Source: an uncultured Desulfobacterales bacterium (GTDB taxonomy: Bacteria; Desulfobacterota; Desulfobacteria; Desulfobacterales; G020354645). From it: 20,614 bases of DNA. This document shows positions 7,927 to 15,781 of this stretch, in pieces. The stretch is taken from contig CAMYNZ010000032.1 in the NCBI GenBank assembly GCA_947259865.1, positions 1-20,614 on the forward strand. Direction: 5' to 3'. The notes below the pieces were generated by a model, which saw only the letters and a program-made list of their open reading frames with translations, had not been told where the DNA came from and did not search any database. The position numbers were made by a program, and so were the translations under genes. How positions within the stretch are numbered: position 1 is the first letter of the stretch; each line of letters opens with the position of its first letter.

Positions 7927-7934
7927 AACACGCT

Positions 7935-8153
7935 TTAATCTGCCGCCGTTTCTTCCGGCGTTTCGGCTGATTTGAGAACAATCTTACCGGCAGCGACTTC
8001 ACGCAGGGAAATCACTATATCTTCATTCTTGGGTGAGCTTACTAAATATTCAGACCCTTCCCGGATCTGCCTTACCCGCTTGGCTACCAGATTTACCAAC
8101 ATAAATCGATTGGGTACCCGATCCAAACAATCTTCTACTGTAATACGCGCCAA
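7935..8153 (-). CDS. rpoZ: RNA polymerase omega subunit
   Basis: 72 residues, with the family start ARITVEDCLDRVPNRF followed by LVNLVAKRVRQI, the conserved helix that clamps the beta-prime C-terminus. Omega helps assemble RNA polymerase and can form part of a ppGpp site. The start codon is TTG at 8153: GGGAGG lies 7 nt upstream and the residues after it match the family N-terminus (MARITV), so no ATG alternative is needed. It sits between greA (33 nt upstream) and ttcA (8 nt downstream), placing two transcription proteins together. Confidence 0.94.
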   Translation of the reverse strand: MARITVEDCLDRVPNRFMLVNLVAKRVRQIREGSEYLVSSPKNEDIVISLREVAAGKIVLKSAETPEETAAD

Positions 8154-8186
8154 TGTAATACCTCCCTTAATTAGAAATATTTGTAT

Positions 8187-8654
8187 TTATAATATCTCAA
8201 CTACCTGATAACTGCGCATGCCCCCCGGAACCACAAGTGTGAGTTCATCCCCCGGTCTTTTCCCGATCATGGCTTTGCCCAGAGGCGAAGAAACCGAAAT
8301 GCGCCCTTTTTCGATATTGGACTCATCAGGACCAACCAGTTGATATTCAACATCTTCGCCCGTATCAATATTTTCAAGAACAACCCGGCTGCCGAACACC
8401 ACCTTGCCCTTTGGTAGTCTGCTGAGATCGATGATTTCGGCATAGGCCAACTTATATTCCAATTCGCCTATGCGGCCTTCTAAAAAGCCTTGGCGATCTT
8501 TTGCAGCCGCATATTCGGCATTTTCGGACAAATCGCCATGGGCGCGGGCTGCCTCAATGGCTTTGATATTTTGAGGTCGCTCCACTCTTTTTAGTTTTTC
8601 CAGCTCCTTCTTTAAGGCCTCATAGCCCTCTTTGGTCAAGGGTACGCGTTCCAC
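8187..8654 (-). CDS. greA: Transcription elongation factor GreA
   Basis: 155 residues, the normal GreA length. GreA enters the RNA polymerase secondary channel and stimulates cleavage of backtracked RNA. The N-terminal coiled coil spans about residues 8-75 and carries the tip motif GDLSENAEYAAA with acidic residues D41 and E44, which coordinate the catalytic metal. The C-terminal FKBP-like domain contains ISVSSPLGKAMIGK. The start is GTG at 8654, preceded by AAGGAG with 7 nt spacing. It is 55 nt downstream of asd and 33 nt upstream of rpoZ in one direction, probably one unit. Confidence 0.97.
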   Translation of the reverse strand: MERVPLTKEGYEALKKELEKLKRVERPQNIKAIEAARAHGDLSENAEYAAAKDRQGFLEGRIGELEYKLAYAEIIDLSRLPKGKVVFGSRVVLENIDTGEDVEYQLVGPDESNIEKGRISVSSPLGKAMIGKRPGDELTLVVPGGMRSYQVVEIL

Positions 8655-8709
8655 TAAATTTCTCCTTGAATTTTCATCTGCACACGCAGTAATCGGATCT
8701 CGATCAGAT

Positions 8710-9732
8710 CTACAAATAATCTTCTAACAGCCGTTCAGCAATCTGAACCGTATTGGTTGCAGCCCCTTTTCGAATATTATCAGCGACAATCCACATATTG
8801 ATGCCGTTTACGATGGACTCATCCTGCCGGATGCGGCCAACATAGGTCAGATCCTTACCGGCTGCTTCAATCGCGAGCGGGTATAAATTATTTGACGGGT
8901 CATCAATAACTTTCAGGCCGGGTTGCTGCTCAAGCAGCACTTTGACCGCATCGGCCGTGATATGTTTTTGAGTTTCAACATTGACGGATTCGGAATGGCT
9001 GAAAAATACGGGAACCCTTACCGTCGTAGCAGTTACGCCGATAGTTTCATCTTCCATTATTTTTCTGGTTTCATTGACCATTTTCATCTCTTCTTTGGTG
9101 TATCCGTTTTCCATAAAACTATCGATATGGGGCAGGCAATTAAATGCAATTCGGTGGGGATAAACTTTCTTTTCATAATCAAGAAAATTTATCAGAGAAC
9201 GGGTCTGATCAAATAACTCATCGATTGCTTTTTTACCGGTGCCCGAAACAGCCTGATAGGTGGACACTACGATCCGTTTGATTCCGCACTTCAAATGGAT
9301 GGGGTTTAGGGCCACAACCATCTGGATCGTCGAACAATTTGGATTGGCAATGATACCCCTGTTTTTGTATTCAGCAATCGCATGCGGATTAACTTCCGGC
9401 ACAACCAACGGTACCTCCGGATCCATGCGCCAGGCACTCGAATTATCAATGACAACGCAACCGTCCCGGGCGGCAATCGGTGCAAATTTTTTACTGATAC
9501 CCGCACCGGCGGAAAACAGTGCAATATCCACATTCTTGAATGAATCCTCAGTCAGTTCTTCAACGGCTAAAATTTCCCCTTTGAAGCGAATTTCACGGCC
9601 GGCAGAGCGGTGCGAAGCCAATAATTTTATCGATCCCAGGGGAAACTCTCTTTCCTCGAGGCATCTTATCATTTGATTACCCACCGCACCAGTGGCCCCG
9701 GCGACGGCAACACTTGCTTTTATTCCTGCCAT
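8710..9732 (-). CDS. asd: Aspartate-semialdehyde dehydrogenase
   Basis: 340 residues. It reduces aspartyl phosphate to aspartate semialdehyde with NADPH, the branch point to lysine/diaminopimelate, threonine and methionine. The Rossmann loop GATGAVG is at 12-18, the catalytic cysteine C133 is in NPNCSTIQ, and the active-site histidine H246 lies in RVPVFFSHSES. The ATG at 9732 follows AAGGAA at 8 nt. The product also feeds peptidoglycan through diaminopimelate, but no dap gene is adjacent. A candidate promoter lies in the 171-nt gap upstream (CTGCAA 9883-9888 and GCTATA 9860-9865 on the plus strand, that is TTGCAG-17-TATAGC in the gene direction), so asd may be transcribed separately from psd. 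Confidence 0.96.
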   Translation of the reverse strand: MAGIKASVAVAGATGAVGNQMIRCLEEREFPLGSIKLLASHRSAGREIRFKGEILAVEELTEDSFKNVDIALFSAGAGISKKFAPIAARDGCVVIDNSSAWRMDPEVPLVVPEVNPHAIAEYKNRGIIANPNCSTIQMVVALNPIHLKCGIKRIVVSTYQAVSGTGKKAIDELFDQTRSLINFLDYEKKVYPHRIAFNCLPHIDSFMENGYTKEEMKMVNETRKIMEDETIGVTATTVRVPVFFSHSESVNVETQKHITADAVKVLLEQQPGLKVIDDPSNNLYPLAIEAAGKDLTYVGRIRQDESIVNGINMWIVADNIRKGAATNTVQIAERLLEDYL

Positions 9733-9756
9733 GTGGTTCGTTCCTTATGTAATTAG

Positions 9757-9784
9757 TTTTAGGTTTTAAGTTTTAAGTTTTAGG
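9757..9784. repeat. Four tandem 7-nt repeats upstream of asd
   Basis: TTTTAGG, TTTTAAG, TTTTAAG, TTTTAGG in direct tandem. It lies in the asd leader region, 25 nt from the start codon. Copy number could vary by slippage. No protein-coding role is seen. Confidence 0.7.
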
Positions 9785-9903
9785 TGCCAAAGCAAAGCGA
9801 GAGGTCCGGAATGGACATACTCAATTCCCAATATGCATAGAGTAATGGCTGGTTGTGCGGCTATACATATCAATAGTAAAGGCTGCAACCCGGAAATTGA
9901 AAT

Positions 9904-10575
9904 TCATTTCAGCTCCCCCAAGACCGAGGTCCCGGCTTTTACCCCGTCGCCAACAGCCGCTATCAGCGTTGCATCCGGCGGTATATATACATCTACACGG
10001 GAACCAAAACAAATCAGGCCAAACCGCTGTCCGCGTGCCACCGGATCCCCTTCTTTCAGGTAGCAGATAATTCGCCGTGCAATCAGACCCGCAATTTGAA
10101 CCGCACATATTTTTTTTTGTTCTGGCGTTTCAAGGTAGACGGCATTGCGCTCATTGTCTTTGGAGGCCTTATCCAAATTTGCCGCAAAAAATTTTCCCGG
10201 ATGATAGTTGATTTTTGTTATCTGGCCTTCATAGGGCATACGATTTATGTGGACGTTAAAAACCGACATGAAGATACTTATCTTCAAAGCAGCGCCCTCA
10301 TAATATGGACTCCGGTCAACTATACGGGCAGCGATTATCTTGCCATCAGCCGGCGAGACGATCAGACCTTTTGAGTTCGGGATGACCCGGTCGGGATCCC
10401 TGAAAAATAAAACAACAAATAACGTGCAAAGAATACCGATCAGGCCCAGGGCCGCAAGCCCCAGCAAAGCAAATACGATAGTAGCAAAGGCACTTGCAAT
10501 AATAAAAGGATATCCAGCTTTGGCCACTGGAAAAGCCACAGAACTTGGTGGTTCGGACCAGGAATATTTATCCAT
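9904..10575 (-). CDS. psd: Phosphatidylserine decarboxylase, short form
   Basis: 223 residues, the short class of Psd found in many deltaproteobacteria and archaea. It decarboxylates phosphatidylserine to phosphatidylethanolamine at the inner membrane. A hydrophobic hairpin at about 23-57 anchors it, followed by FFRDPDR (57-63), SPADGK (74-79) and FNVHINR (106-112). The self-cleavage site is FGSR (190-193): cleavage before S192 would create the pyruvoyl cofactor; E. coli uses LGST. The start is ATG at 10575, without a clear ribosome site. No phosphatidylserine synthase (pssA) lies in the window, though it often accompanies this gene. An archaetidylserine role is possible by homology but unlikely in a bacterium. 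Confidence 0.93.
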   Translation of the reverse strand: MDKYSWSEPPSSVAFPVAKAGYPFIIASAFATIVFALLGLAALGLIGILCTLFVVLFFRDPDRVIPNSKGLIVSPADGKIIAARIVDRSPYYEGAALKISIFMSVFNVHINRMPYEGQITKINYHPGKFFAANLDKASKDNERNAVYLETPEQKKICAVQIAGLIARRIICYLKEGDPVARGQRFGLICFGSRVDVYIPPDATLIAAVGDGVKAGTSVLGELK

Positions 10576-10670
10576 TTAATATGCTCTGGCCATACAGTCG
10601 CTAATTGATAGATGTTGGTCGTCAAGACGTTAATTGAAAAATCTCAACATCGATTGCCAAAAACAAATTT

Positions 10671-10698
10671 ATTTAACAGAATCGAAATCCTTTGTCAA
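10671..10698 (-). promoter_or_regulatory. Candidate promoter for psd
   Basis: On the minus strand TTGACA (plus 10693-10698, perfect consensus) is followed after 16 nt by TTAAAT (plus 10671-10676, 4 of 6). It lies in the 161-nt gap between tsaB and psd, giving a leader of about 90 nt. Confidence 0.4.
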
Positions 10699-10736
10699 TC
10701 GCCTGGGTTGCCTACCGTCATGCTGCGAATTTACGG

Positions 10737-11432
10737 TCAGCGTTGACTTTTTTTCACCAGATTTATCTCGGCATCCGACTTGCGAATATAGCATGGTGTC
10801 AGGCCACCGGTATCATCGCTCTTTTCTTGTTCAAACAGGTTCCGGCTCAAAAATGCGACAGTTGCCGCACGTATAATATTTTGGCCGTCAGGCGCAAAAT
10901 GGGCCAGACTCCCCAGTTTGCGCCCAATATCCTCCTGGTAAAGGCGTGCGCCATTGCCCACAAATATGCACGGATCATGTATATCGGTCAAAACGACTCC
11001 CGGCGGGGTCACCTGCTCCGAACACAGTTGCTGCAGTTGACCATTCTCATAGCGGTAATGTACCCAGTAAACTTCCCCTTTGCGCGCATCTAACATTGGA
11101 CAGATATTAAACGATGGAGCATACGACTGGATGGCCAGACATTCTAGGCTCGAAATCCCCACAATCGGTTTGCCGGCTGCCGTGGCCAGTCCTTTTACAG
11201 TGCTCAGGCCAATTCGAAGACCGGTAAATGATCCCGGACCTTTGGTGACAGCAAATCCATCCAGCGCCGCGATGGCAATCCCCGATAGCAGGCTGACCCT
11301 TTTAATCAATTCCATCAGATGTTTGGAGTGGGTCTGTGCGCTAACCAGTGTAACCTCTGCCAGGATGGTGCCATTTTTAACTATAGCGACGCTGCAGCTT
11401 TTGGTGGCTGTGTCAACGGCAAGTATCTTCAT
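10737..11432 (-). CDS. tsaB: tRNA threonylcarbamoyladenosine biosynthesis protein TsaB
   Basis: 231 residues from the ATG at 11432. TsaB is the inactive-homologue partner of TsaD and is needed for the t6A modification at position 37 of ANN-decoding tRNAs. Family features: MKILAVDTATKSCSVA at the N-terminus, HSKHLMELI (36-44), KGPGSFTGLRIG (64-75) and PMLDARKGEVYW. The open frame extends upstream to an ATG at 11501, but the extra 23 residues are unlike the family, whose proteins start exactly at M-K/R-I-L-A-(V/I)-D-T, so 11432 is chosen; neither start has a clear ribosome site. It lies downstream of lon (119 nt) and may be cotranscribed with it. tsaD and tsaE are not in the window. Confidence 0.93.
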   Translation of the reverse strand: MKILAVDTATKSCSVAIVKNGTILAEVTLVSAQTHSKHLMELIKRVSLLSGIAIAALDGFAVTKGPGSFTGLRIGLSTVKGLATAAGKPIVGISSLECLAIQSYAPSFNICPMLDARKGEVYWVHYRYENGQLQQLCSEQVTPPGVVLTDIHDPCIFVGNGARLYQEDIGRKLGSLAHFAPDGQNIIRAATVAFLSRNLFEQEKSDDTGGLTPCYIRKSDAEINLVKKSQR

Positions 11433-11551
11433 GGGCAATAAACTCAGAAAAACATCCGGCGGCAGTAATCCTTTGCCACTTAACGCCGACGGCCTGTTCA
11501 TCTTGTCGGCAAAAAAATACTCTTCACCCGAGACGGTTGACTGACATTATT

Positions 11552-13969
11552 TTAAGTGTTTTTCCTTTTGGTGCGGTGGCGGTTGCCCTTTGGGGTGCTT
11601 GAATCCAACGCGATTGATAAGACCTCGTCCATTGTATTTACAGGAATAAATTTTATTTTCCGTTTTACATTGGCAGGAATTTCAGCCAGATCTTTTTTAT
11701 TTTTAAAAGGAATGATAATTTTTTTAATCCCGGCCCTTAAAGCACCCAGTGCCTTTTCTTTTAATCCGCCTATTGGCAGAACTCTGCCCCTGAGAGTAAT
11801 CTCACCCGTCAAGGCCACATCATTGTGGATCGGCTTTTTTGTTAAAGAAGACATCAAGGCGGTGGCTATGGCAATACCGGCAGAAGGGCCGTCTTTGGGT
11901 ATCGCTCCAGCCGGCACATGAATATGGATATCGAGATGGTCGAAAACTTTATCTTTTAGGTCAAATAAACTTAAATTGGCCCGGGCATAGCTCAGGGCTG
12001 CACGGGCAGATTCCTGCATGACGTCGCCGAGTTGTCCGGTAATAATCAACTCCCCCTTGCCGCCAATCAACGAGGCCTCCACATACATCACCTCCCCACC
12101 TGCCTGGGTCCAGGCCAAACCGGTTGCCAGACCGACCTGGCTGCTCTCCTGGTCCATTTCAGGATAAAATTTTGGCAACCCGAGATATTGATGCAGGTTG
12201 TTCCTGTGGATCGAAAAAGGACCTTTTTCGGCTTCCGCGATTTTACGAGCCACTTTGCGACAGACGGTAGCGATTTCGCGTTCGAGGTTTCTCAATCCAG
12301 CTTCAGAAGTGTATTCTGTCACGATCTGATTGATGGCTCCGGAACTTATGGATATATTTTTGCTTTTAAGGCCATTTTCCTTGATTTGGCGTGGTATGAG
12401 GTGCTCTTGGGCAATCACTCTTTTTTCGTCATTCGTATAACCGGATAGGTAAATAACTTCCATGCGGTCGAGTAAGGCAGAAGGTATCGTATCGGTCAAA
12501 TTTGCCGTTAAAACAAACATCACCCTGGAGAGGTCAAAGGGCAGATTCAGGTAATGATCACTGAACGCAAAATTCTGCTCGGGATCGAGTGCTTCCAGAA
12601 GCGCTGAAGACGGATCTCCCCGGAAATCGGTGCCCAGCTTGTCGATTTCATCCATCATAAAAACAGGGTTGTTTGAACCGCATTGCCGTATGCCCTGCAA
12701 GATGCGGCCTGGCAAGGCGCCGATATATGTGCGACGATGGCCTCTGATCTCGGCTTCATCCCTTATACCGCCAAGGGAGATACGAATAAATTTACGTTTT
12801 AAGGCCCGTGCGATGGCTTGTCCTAAAGAAGTCTTACCGACCCCGGGCGGACCGACGAAGCATAGAATTGGGCCTTTCATTTTGGGATTAAGTTTACGGA
12901 CGCTAAGATATTCGAGTATGCGGTCTTTAATCTTGTTGAGTCCATGGTGATCTTTGTCGAGTATTTTTTTGGCAGCGATAATGTCATAAACATCCTTGCT
13001 GCTTTTGCCCCAGGGCATCTCTACCAGCCAATCCAAATAGCTTCTGACGATCGGGGACTCGGCGGAATCTGGATGGATCTGCTCAAAACGCTTTAGTTGC
13101 CGGGTAGCTTCTTTTTCGGCTTCTTTCGACATTTTGGCGCGCTTTATCTTTTTTTTGTAATCTTGGACTTCCAGAGTTTTTTCATCAGATTCGCCTAACT
13201 CTTTATGAATTGCTCTGACCTGTTCCCTTAAGATATAGTCGCGCTGGTTTTTTGAAATTTCATCGTTGACACTCGATTGGATTTTGGCTTGCATGGCTGA
13301 AAGTTCTACTTCACGGCAGAGCAGGTCGTTGACCATTTTCAATCGATCAACCGGATCAATAATTTCCAGAAGCATCTGTGATTCAGGGATTTTTAATCTC
13401 AAATTGGATGCCACCAGGTCTGCCAGCTTTCCGGGTTCGTCGATATCATCCAGGATGGAAGCGACATCACCGGTGGGTTCACCCCGATGTGCCATGATTT
13501 TTTCAGAATGTTCACGGACATTACGCATCAGAGCCTCAATTTCCAGACCCACATCATTGATCGGCTCTTCAACGATGGTTTCAATTTTAACCCGATAAAA
13601 TGATCTCCTGCCAACATAGCGTTTGATCTTTGCTTTAACCATTCCTTGGACAAGCACCTTGACGCTTCCGTCAGGAAGTTTCAACATGCGCAGGACACGA
13701 CCAACGGTGCCGATAGCGTAAATCTCACCCGTCTCCGGGTTTTCAATGCCGGGTTCTTTCTGAGTTGATAGAAACAAAAAACCATCTCTGGCCACGGCAT
13801 CTTCAACCGCACGTACCGATTTCTTGCGAGCAACAAAAAGCGGAAGAAGCATATCCGTAAAAATCACAATATCTCTGACCGGCAGAAGGGGAAGTGTGTC
13901 GGGTATCTCCAAATCGTTTTCGTCTTCTTCGATTATGCTGATCAGATCATCTTTGTCGGTTTCGGCCAT
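11552..13969 (-). CDS. lon: ATP-dependent protease Lon
   Basis: 805 residues, typical LonA. The N-terminal substrate domain (about 24-220) starts with LPLLPVRDIVIF. The AAA+ module has Walker A GPPGVGKTS (373-381), GGIRDEAEIRGHRRTYIGA (400-418) and Walker B FMMDEIDK (437-444). The C-terminal Ser-Lys protease domain carries S696 (PKDGPSAGIA) and K739 (GGLKEKALGA). It degrades misfolded and regulatory proteins in the cytoplasm. The C-terminus ends in a basic tail, HRTKRKNT. The ATG at 13969 follows GAGGAGAAAAG, a strong site. A good promoter is visible 49-76 nt upstream; no CIRCE element is seen. It heads the minus-strand run and is divergent from the prepilin peptidase gene. Confidence 0.98.
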   Translation of the reverse strand: MAETDKDDLISIIEEDENDLEIPDTLPLLPVRDIVIFTDMLLPLFVARKKSVRAVEDAVARDGFLFLSTQKEPGIENPETGEIYAIGTVGRVLRMLKLPDGSVKVLVQGMVKAKIKRYVGRRSFYRVKIETIVEEPINDVGLEIEALMRNVREHSEKIMAHRGEPTGDVASILDDIDEPGKLADLVASNLRLKIPESQMLLEIIDPVDRLKMVNDLLCREVELSAMQAKIQSSVNDEISKNQRDYILREQVRAIHKELGESDEKTLEVQDYKKKIKRAKMSKEAEKEATRQLKRFEQIHPDSAESPIVRSYLDWLVEMPWGKSSKDVYDIIAAKKILDKDHHGLNKIKDRILEYLSVRKLNPKMKGPILCFVGPPGVGKTSLGQAIARALKRKFIRISLGGIRDEAEIRGHRRTYIGALPGRILQGIRQCGSNNPVFMMDEIDKLGTDFRGDPSSALLEALDPEQNFAFSDHYLNLPFDLSRVMFVLTANLTDTIPSALLDRMEVIYLSGYTNDEKRVIAQEHLIPRQIKENGLKSKNISISSGAINQIVTEYTSEAGLRNLEREIATVCRKVARKIAEAEKGPFSIHRNNLHQYLGLPKFYPEMDQESSQVGLATGLAWTQAGGEVMYVEASLIGGKGELIITGQLGDVMQESARAALSYARANLSLFDLKDKVFDHLDIHIHVPAGAIPKDGPSAGIAIATALMSSLTKKPIHNDVALTGEITLRGRVLPIGGLKEKALGALRAGIKKIIIPFKNKKDLAEIPANVKRKIKFIPVNTMDEVLSIALDSSTPKGNRHRTKRKNT

Positions 13970-14017
13970 CTTTTCTCCTCAGAATTATTTAGATCGAGGA
14001 CAGTTTTACAGGGTTAT

Positions 14018-14045
14018 ATTATAAGACTCTGTCATATTTTGACAA
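14018..14045 (-). promoter_or_regulatory. lon: Sigma-70-type promoter for lon, overlapped by an inverted repeat
   Basis: On the minus strand TTGTCA (plus 14040-14045, 5 of 6) and TATAAT (plus 14018-14023, perfect) are 16 nt apart. Transcription would start near 14011, leaving a leader of about 42 nt. A short inverted repeat TGTCA (14030-14034)/TGACA (14040-14044) with a 5-nt centre overlaps the -35 box and could be an operator. Confidence 0.6.
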
Positions 14046-14141
14046 TATCAATCTTGATTTTTTTTGTTAACACCTTTAATCTATAGCGTTTGAAATTCAG
14101 ACCAACACAGGTTAACCTTCGATTAAAGATATTCAGCCGTT

Positions 14142-14915
14142 ATGGATAGTATACTATTGGAAATATTAGCATTTATTTTTGGTATGTGTATTGGAAGTTT
14201 TTTGAATGTATGCATCTACCGCTTGCCGATGTCAATGTCAATCATCCACCCGCGTTCTATGTGTTTGAGCTGCGAAAATGCCATCCGATTTTATGATAAC
14301 ATTCCCATCATCAGCTATGTCTGGCTGAAAGGTAGATGCCGATATTGCAGCACACCGATTTCGATCCGTTATCCTGTGGTTGAAGCCATGAGCGGCCTTT
14401 TTTGCCTGTGTGTTTATCTTAAATTTGGCCTCACGCTCCAGACCGTGATTTATTTTGTATTTATCGCCACATTGCTGGTCATTACCTTTATTGACATAGA
14501 CCATCGAATCATACCGGATGTTATATCCCTGCCCGGCATACCGATCTTTTTTCTGGCCTCCTTGGGTGTGTCGACCGTAACATACCTTGATTCCCTGCTG
14601 GGTATATTGGCCGGCGGCGGAACCCTTTATCTGGTTGCATCCGTCTATTCACTTTTGACAAAGAAAGAAGGTATGGGTGGCGGTGATGTCAAACTTCTGG
14701 CCATGATCGGCGCTCTGATCGGCTGGAAGGGCGTTTTTTTCACGATATTTGTATCCTCTGCCGTTGGCACCCTTTCAGGAATGATCATCATGCTGATCAC
14801 CCGTCAAGGCATGAAGCTAAAGGTCCCATTTGGTCCATTTTTGTCCATCGGTGCTATCGCTTACATCTTTTTTGGCCCTCAACTCCTGGCTTTTTATTTT
14901 AACATGTTTGGATAA
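14142..14915 (+). CDS. Prepilin peptidase (type IV leader peptidase), A24 family
   Basis: 257-residue polytopic inner-membrane protein, PilD/GspO type. It cleaves the leader from type IV prepilins and type II secretion pseudopilins and, in the full-length form, methylates the new N-terminus. The N-terminal GSFLNVCIYRLP (18-29) and two CxxC pairs (C41/C44, C66/C69) that bind zinc are present. The catalytic aspartates lie in FIDIDHRIIPD (116-126) and GMGGGDVK (177-184, D182). About seven hydrophobic segments span the rest. The ATG at 14142 has only a weak ribosome site. A 10-bp palindrome AGGTTAACCT (14109-14118) lies 23 nt upstream. No pilin or secretion gene is adjacent. The phosphoesterase gene starts 18 nt downstream. 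Confidence 0.95.
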   Translation: MDSILLEILAFIFGMCIGSFLNVCIYRLPMSMSIIHPRSMCLSCENAIRFYDNIPIISYVWLKGRCRYCSTPISIRYPVVEAMSGLFCLCVYLKFGLTLQTVIYFVFIATLLVITFIDIDHRIIPDVISLPGIPIFFLASLGVSTVTYLDSLLGILAGGGTLYLVASVYSLLTKKEGMGGGDVKLLAMIGALIGWKGVFFTIFVSSAVGTLSGMIIMLITRQGMKLKVPFGPFLSIGAIAYIFFGPQLLAFYFNMFG

Positions 14916-14933
14916 GGATATCGACAAAGATTT

Positions 14934-15659
14934 ATGAAAATCGCCGTAATTTCAGATATCCACGGTAATATGGACGCCTTCGATCGGGTCTTGGAAGATA
15001 TTGACAAAGCCCATGTGGACGCCATTATCAGCCTGGGCGATAATATCGGTTACGGTCCCGAACCTGAAAAAGTCATCAGAAAAATTCAGGATCGCAACAT
15101 ACCGTCAATTATGGGGAACCATGAGATGGCGGTGGCAGATCGAAGCCACTTAAGCTGGTTTAATATCACCGCCCAAGAATCACTTTTGAAAACTATAAAA
15201 ATGCTCTCCAAAGGCTCGATCGCCTATATTTCTAGCTTCAAATCATTCCTGGTACGTTTCAAATGTCGTTTTGTGCATGGGTTTCCGCCGGATTCTCCAA
15301 TGACATATTCATTTCAAGTATGCGAGAATGCGATCATGGATACTTTTCGAAAATTAAATGAAAATGTCTGTTTTATCGGCCATACCCATTACCTGCAGAC
15401 AATCGACTTTGACGGACTGACCATAGATGAGGCACCTCTTGAGCAGGGCGTTACACTAATACCAAAGACTCGAGCGTGTATCGTAAATGTCGGCAGCGTG
15501 GGACAACCGCGGGACGGCAACAACAATGCCAAATACGTTATCTGGAATTCCAGCGAAAATGCGATCGAGGTGAAATACATTCCTTACGATATTGCCCGGG
15601 TCGTTGAAAAGATGACCGCACTGGGCCTGCCAAAAGTACATGCCGATCGGCTGTGGTAA
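14934..15659 (+). CDS. Calcineurin-like metallophosphoesterase
   Basis: 241-residue cytoplasmic protein with the metal ligands of the calcineurin-like (YfcE/MJ0936-type) phosphoesterase fold: D8-x-H10 (ISDIHGN), D36 (SLGDNIGYGP), N62-H63 (IMGNHEM), H115 (FVHGFPPDSP) and GHTH (149-152, H150/H152). The late signature VNVGSVGQPRDGN (185-197) is typical of this subgroup. It should hydrolyse phosphodiesters or phosphoesters with two metal ions; the natural substrate is unknown. It begins 18 nt after the prepilin peptidase stop behind AAGGATA, so the two are probably cotranscribed. A kinase gene follows after 122 nt. Confidence 0.88.
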   Translation: MKIAVISDIHGNMDAFDRVLEDIDKAHVDAIISLGDNIGYGPEPEKVIRKIQDRNIPSIMGNHEMAVADRSHLSWFNITAQESLLKTIKMLSKGSIAYISSFKSFLVRFKCRFVHGFPPDSPMTYSFQVCENAIMDTFRKLNENVCFIGHTHYLQTIDFDGLTIDEAPLEQGVTLIPKTRACIVNVGSVGQPRDGNNNAKYVIWNSSENAIEVKYIPYDIARVVEKMTALGLPKVHADRLW

Positions 15660-15781
15660 GCCTCCAGATCGTTGGGCCCCAGAACGCTGACGGAAGTCAA
15701 CGACTGCGCCGTGCCATCACAGGATGAATCGGATTTATCCGGTATACATCAGGCTCGGATCCCTAAAGGCGGGTAAATAAT

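Noticed and set aside
9260..9676. 138-codon plus-strand frame
   Set aside because: Antisense to asd; composition and content show no independent family signal.
11433..11501. Upstream ATG of tsaB at 11501
   Set aside because: The added 23 residues do not resemble TsaB N-termini, and neither start has a better ribosome site.
12032..12448. 138-codon plus-strand frame
   Set aside because: Antisense to the AAA+ and linker part of lon; no recognisable domain.
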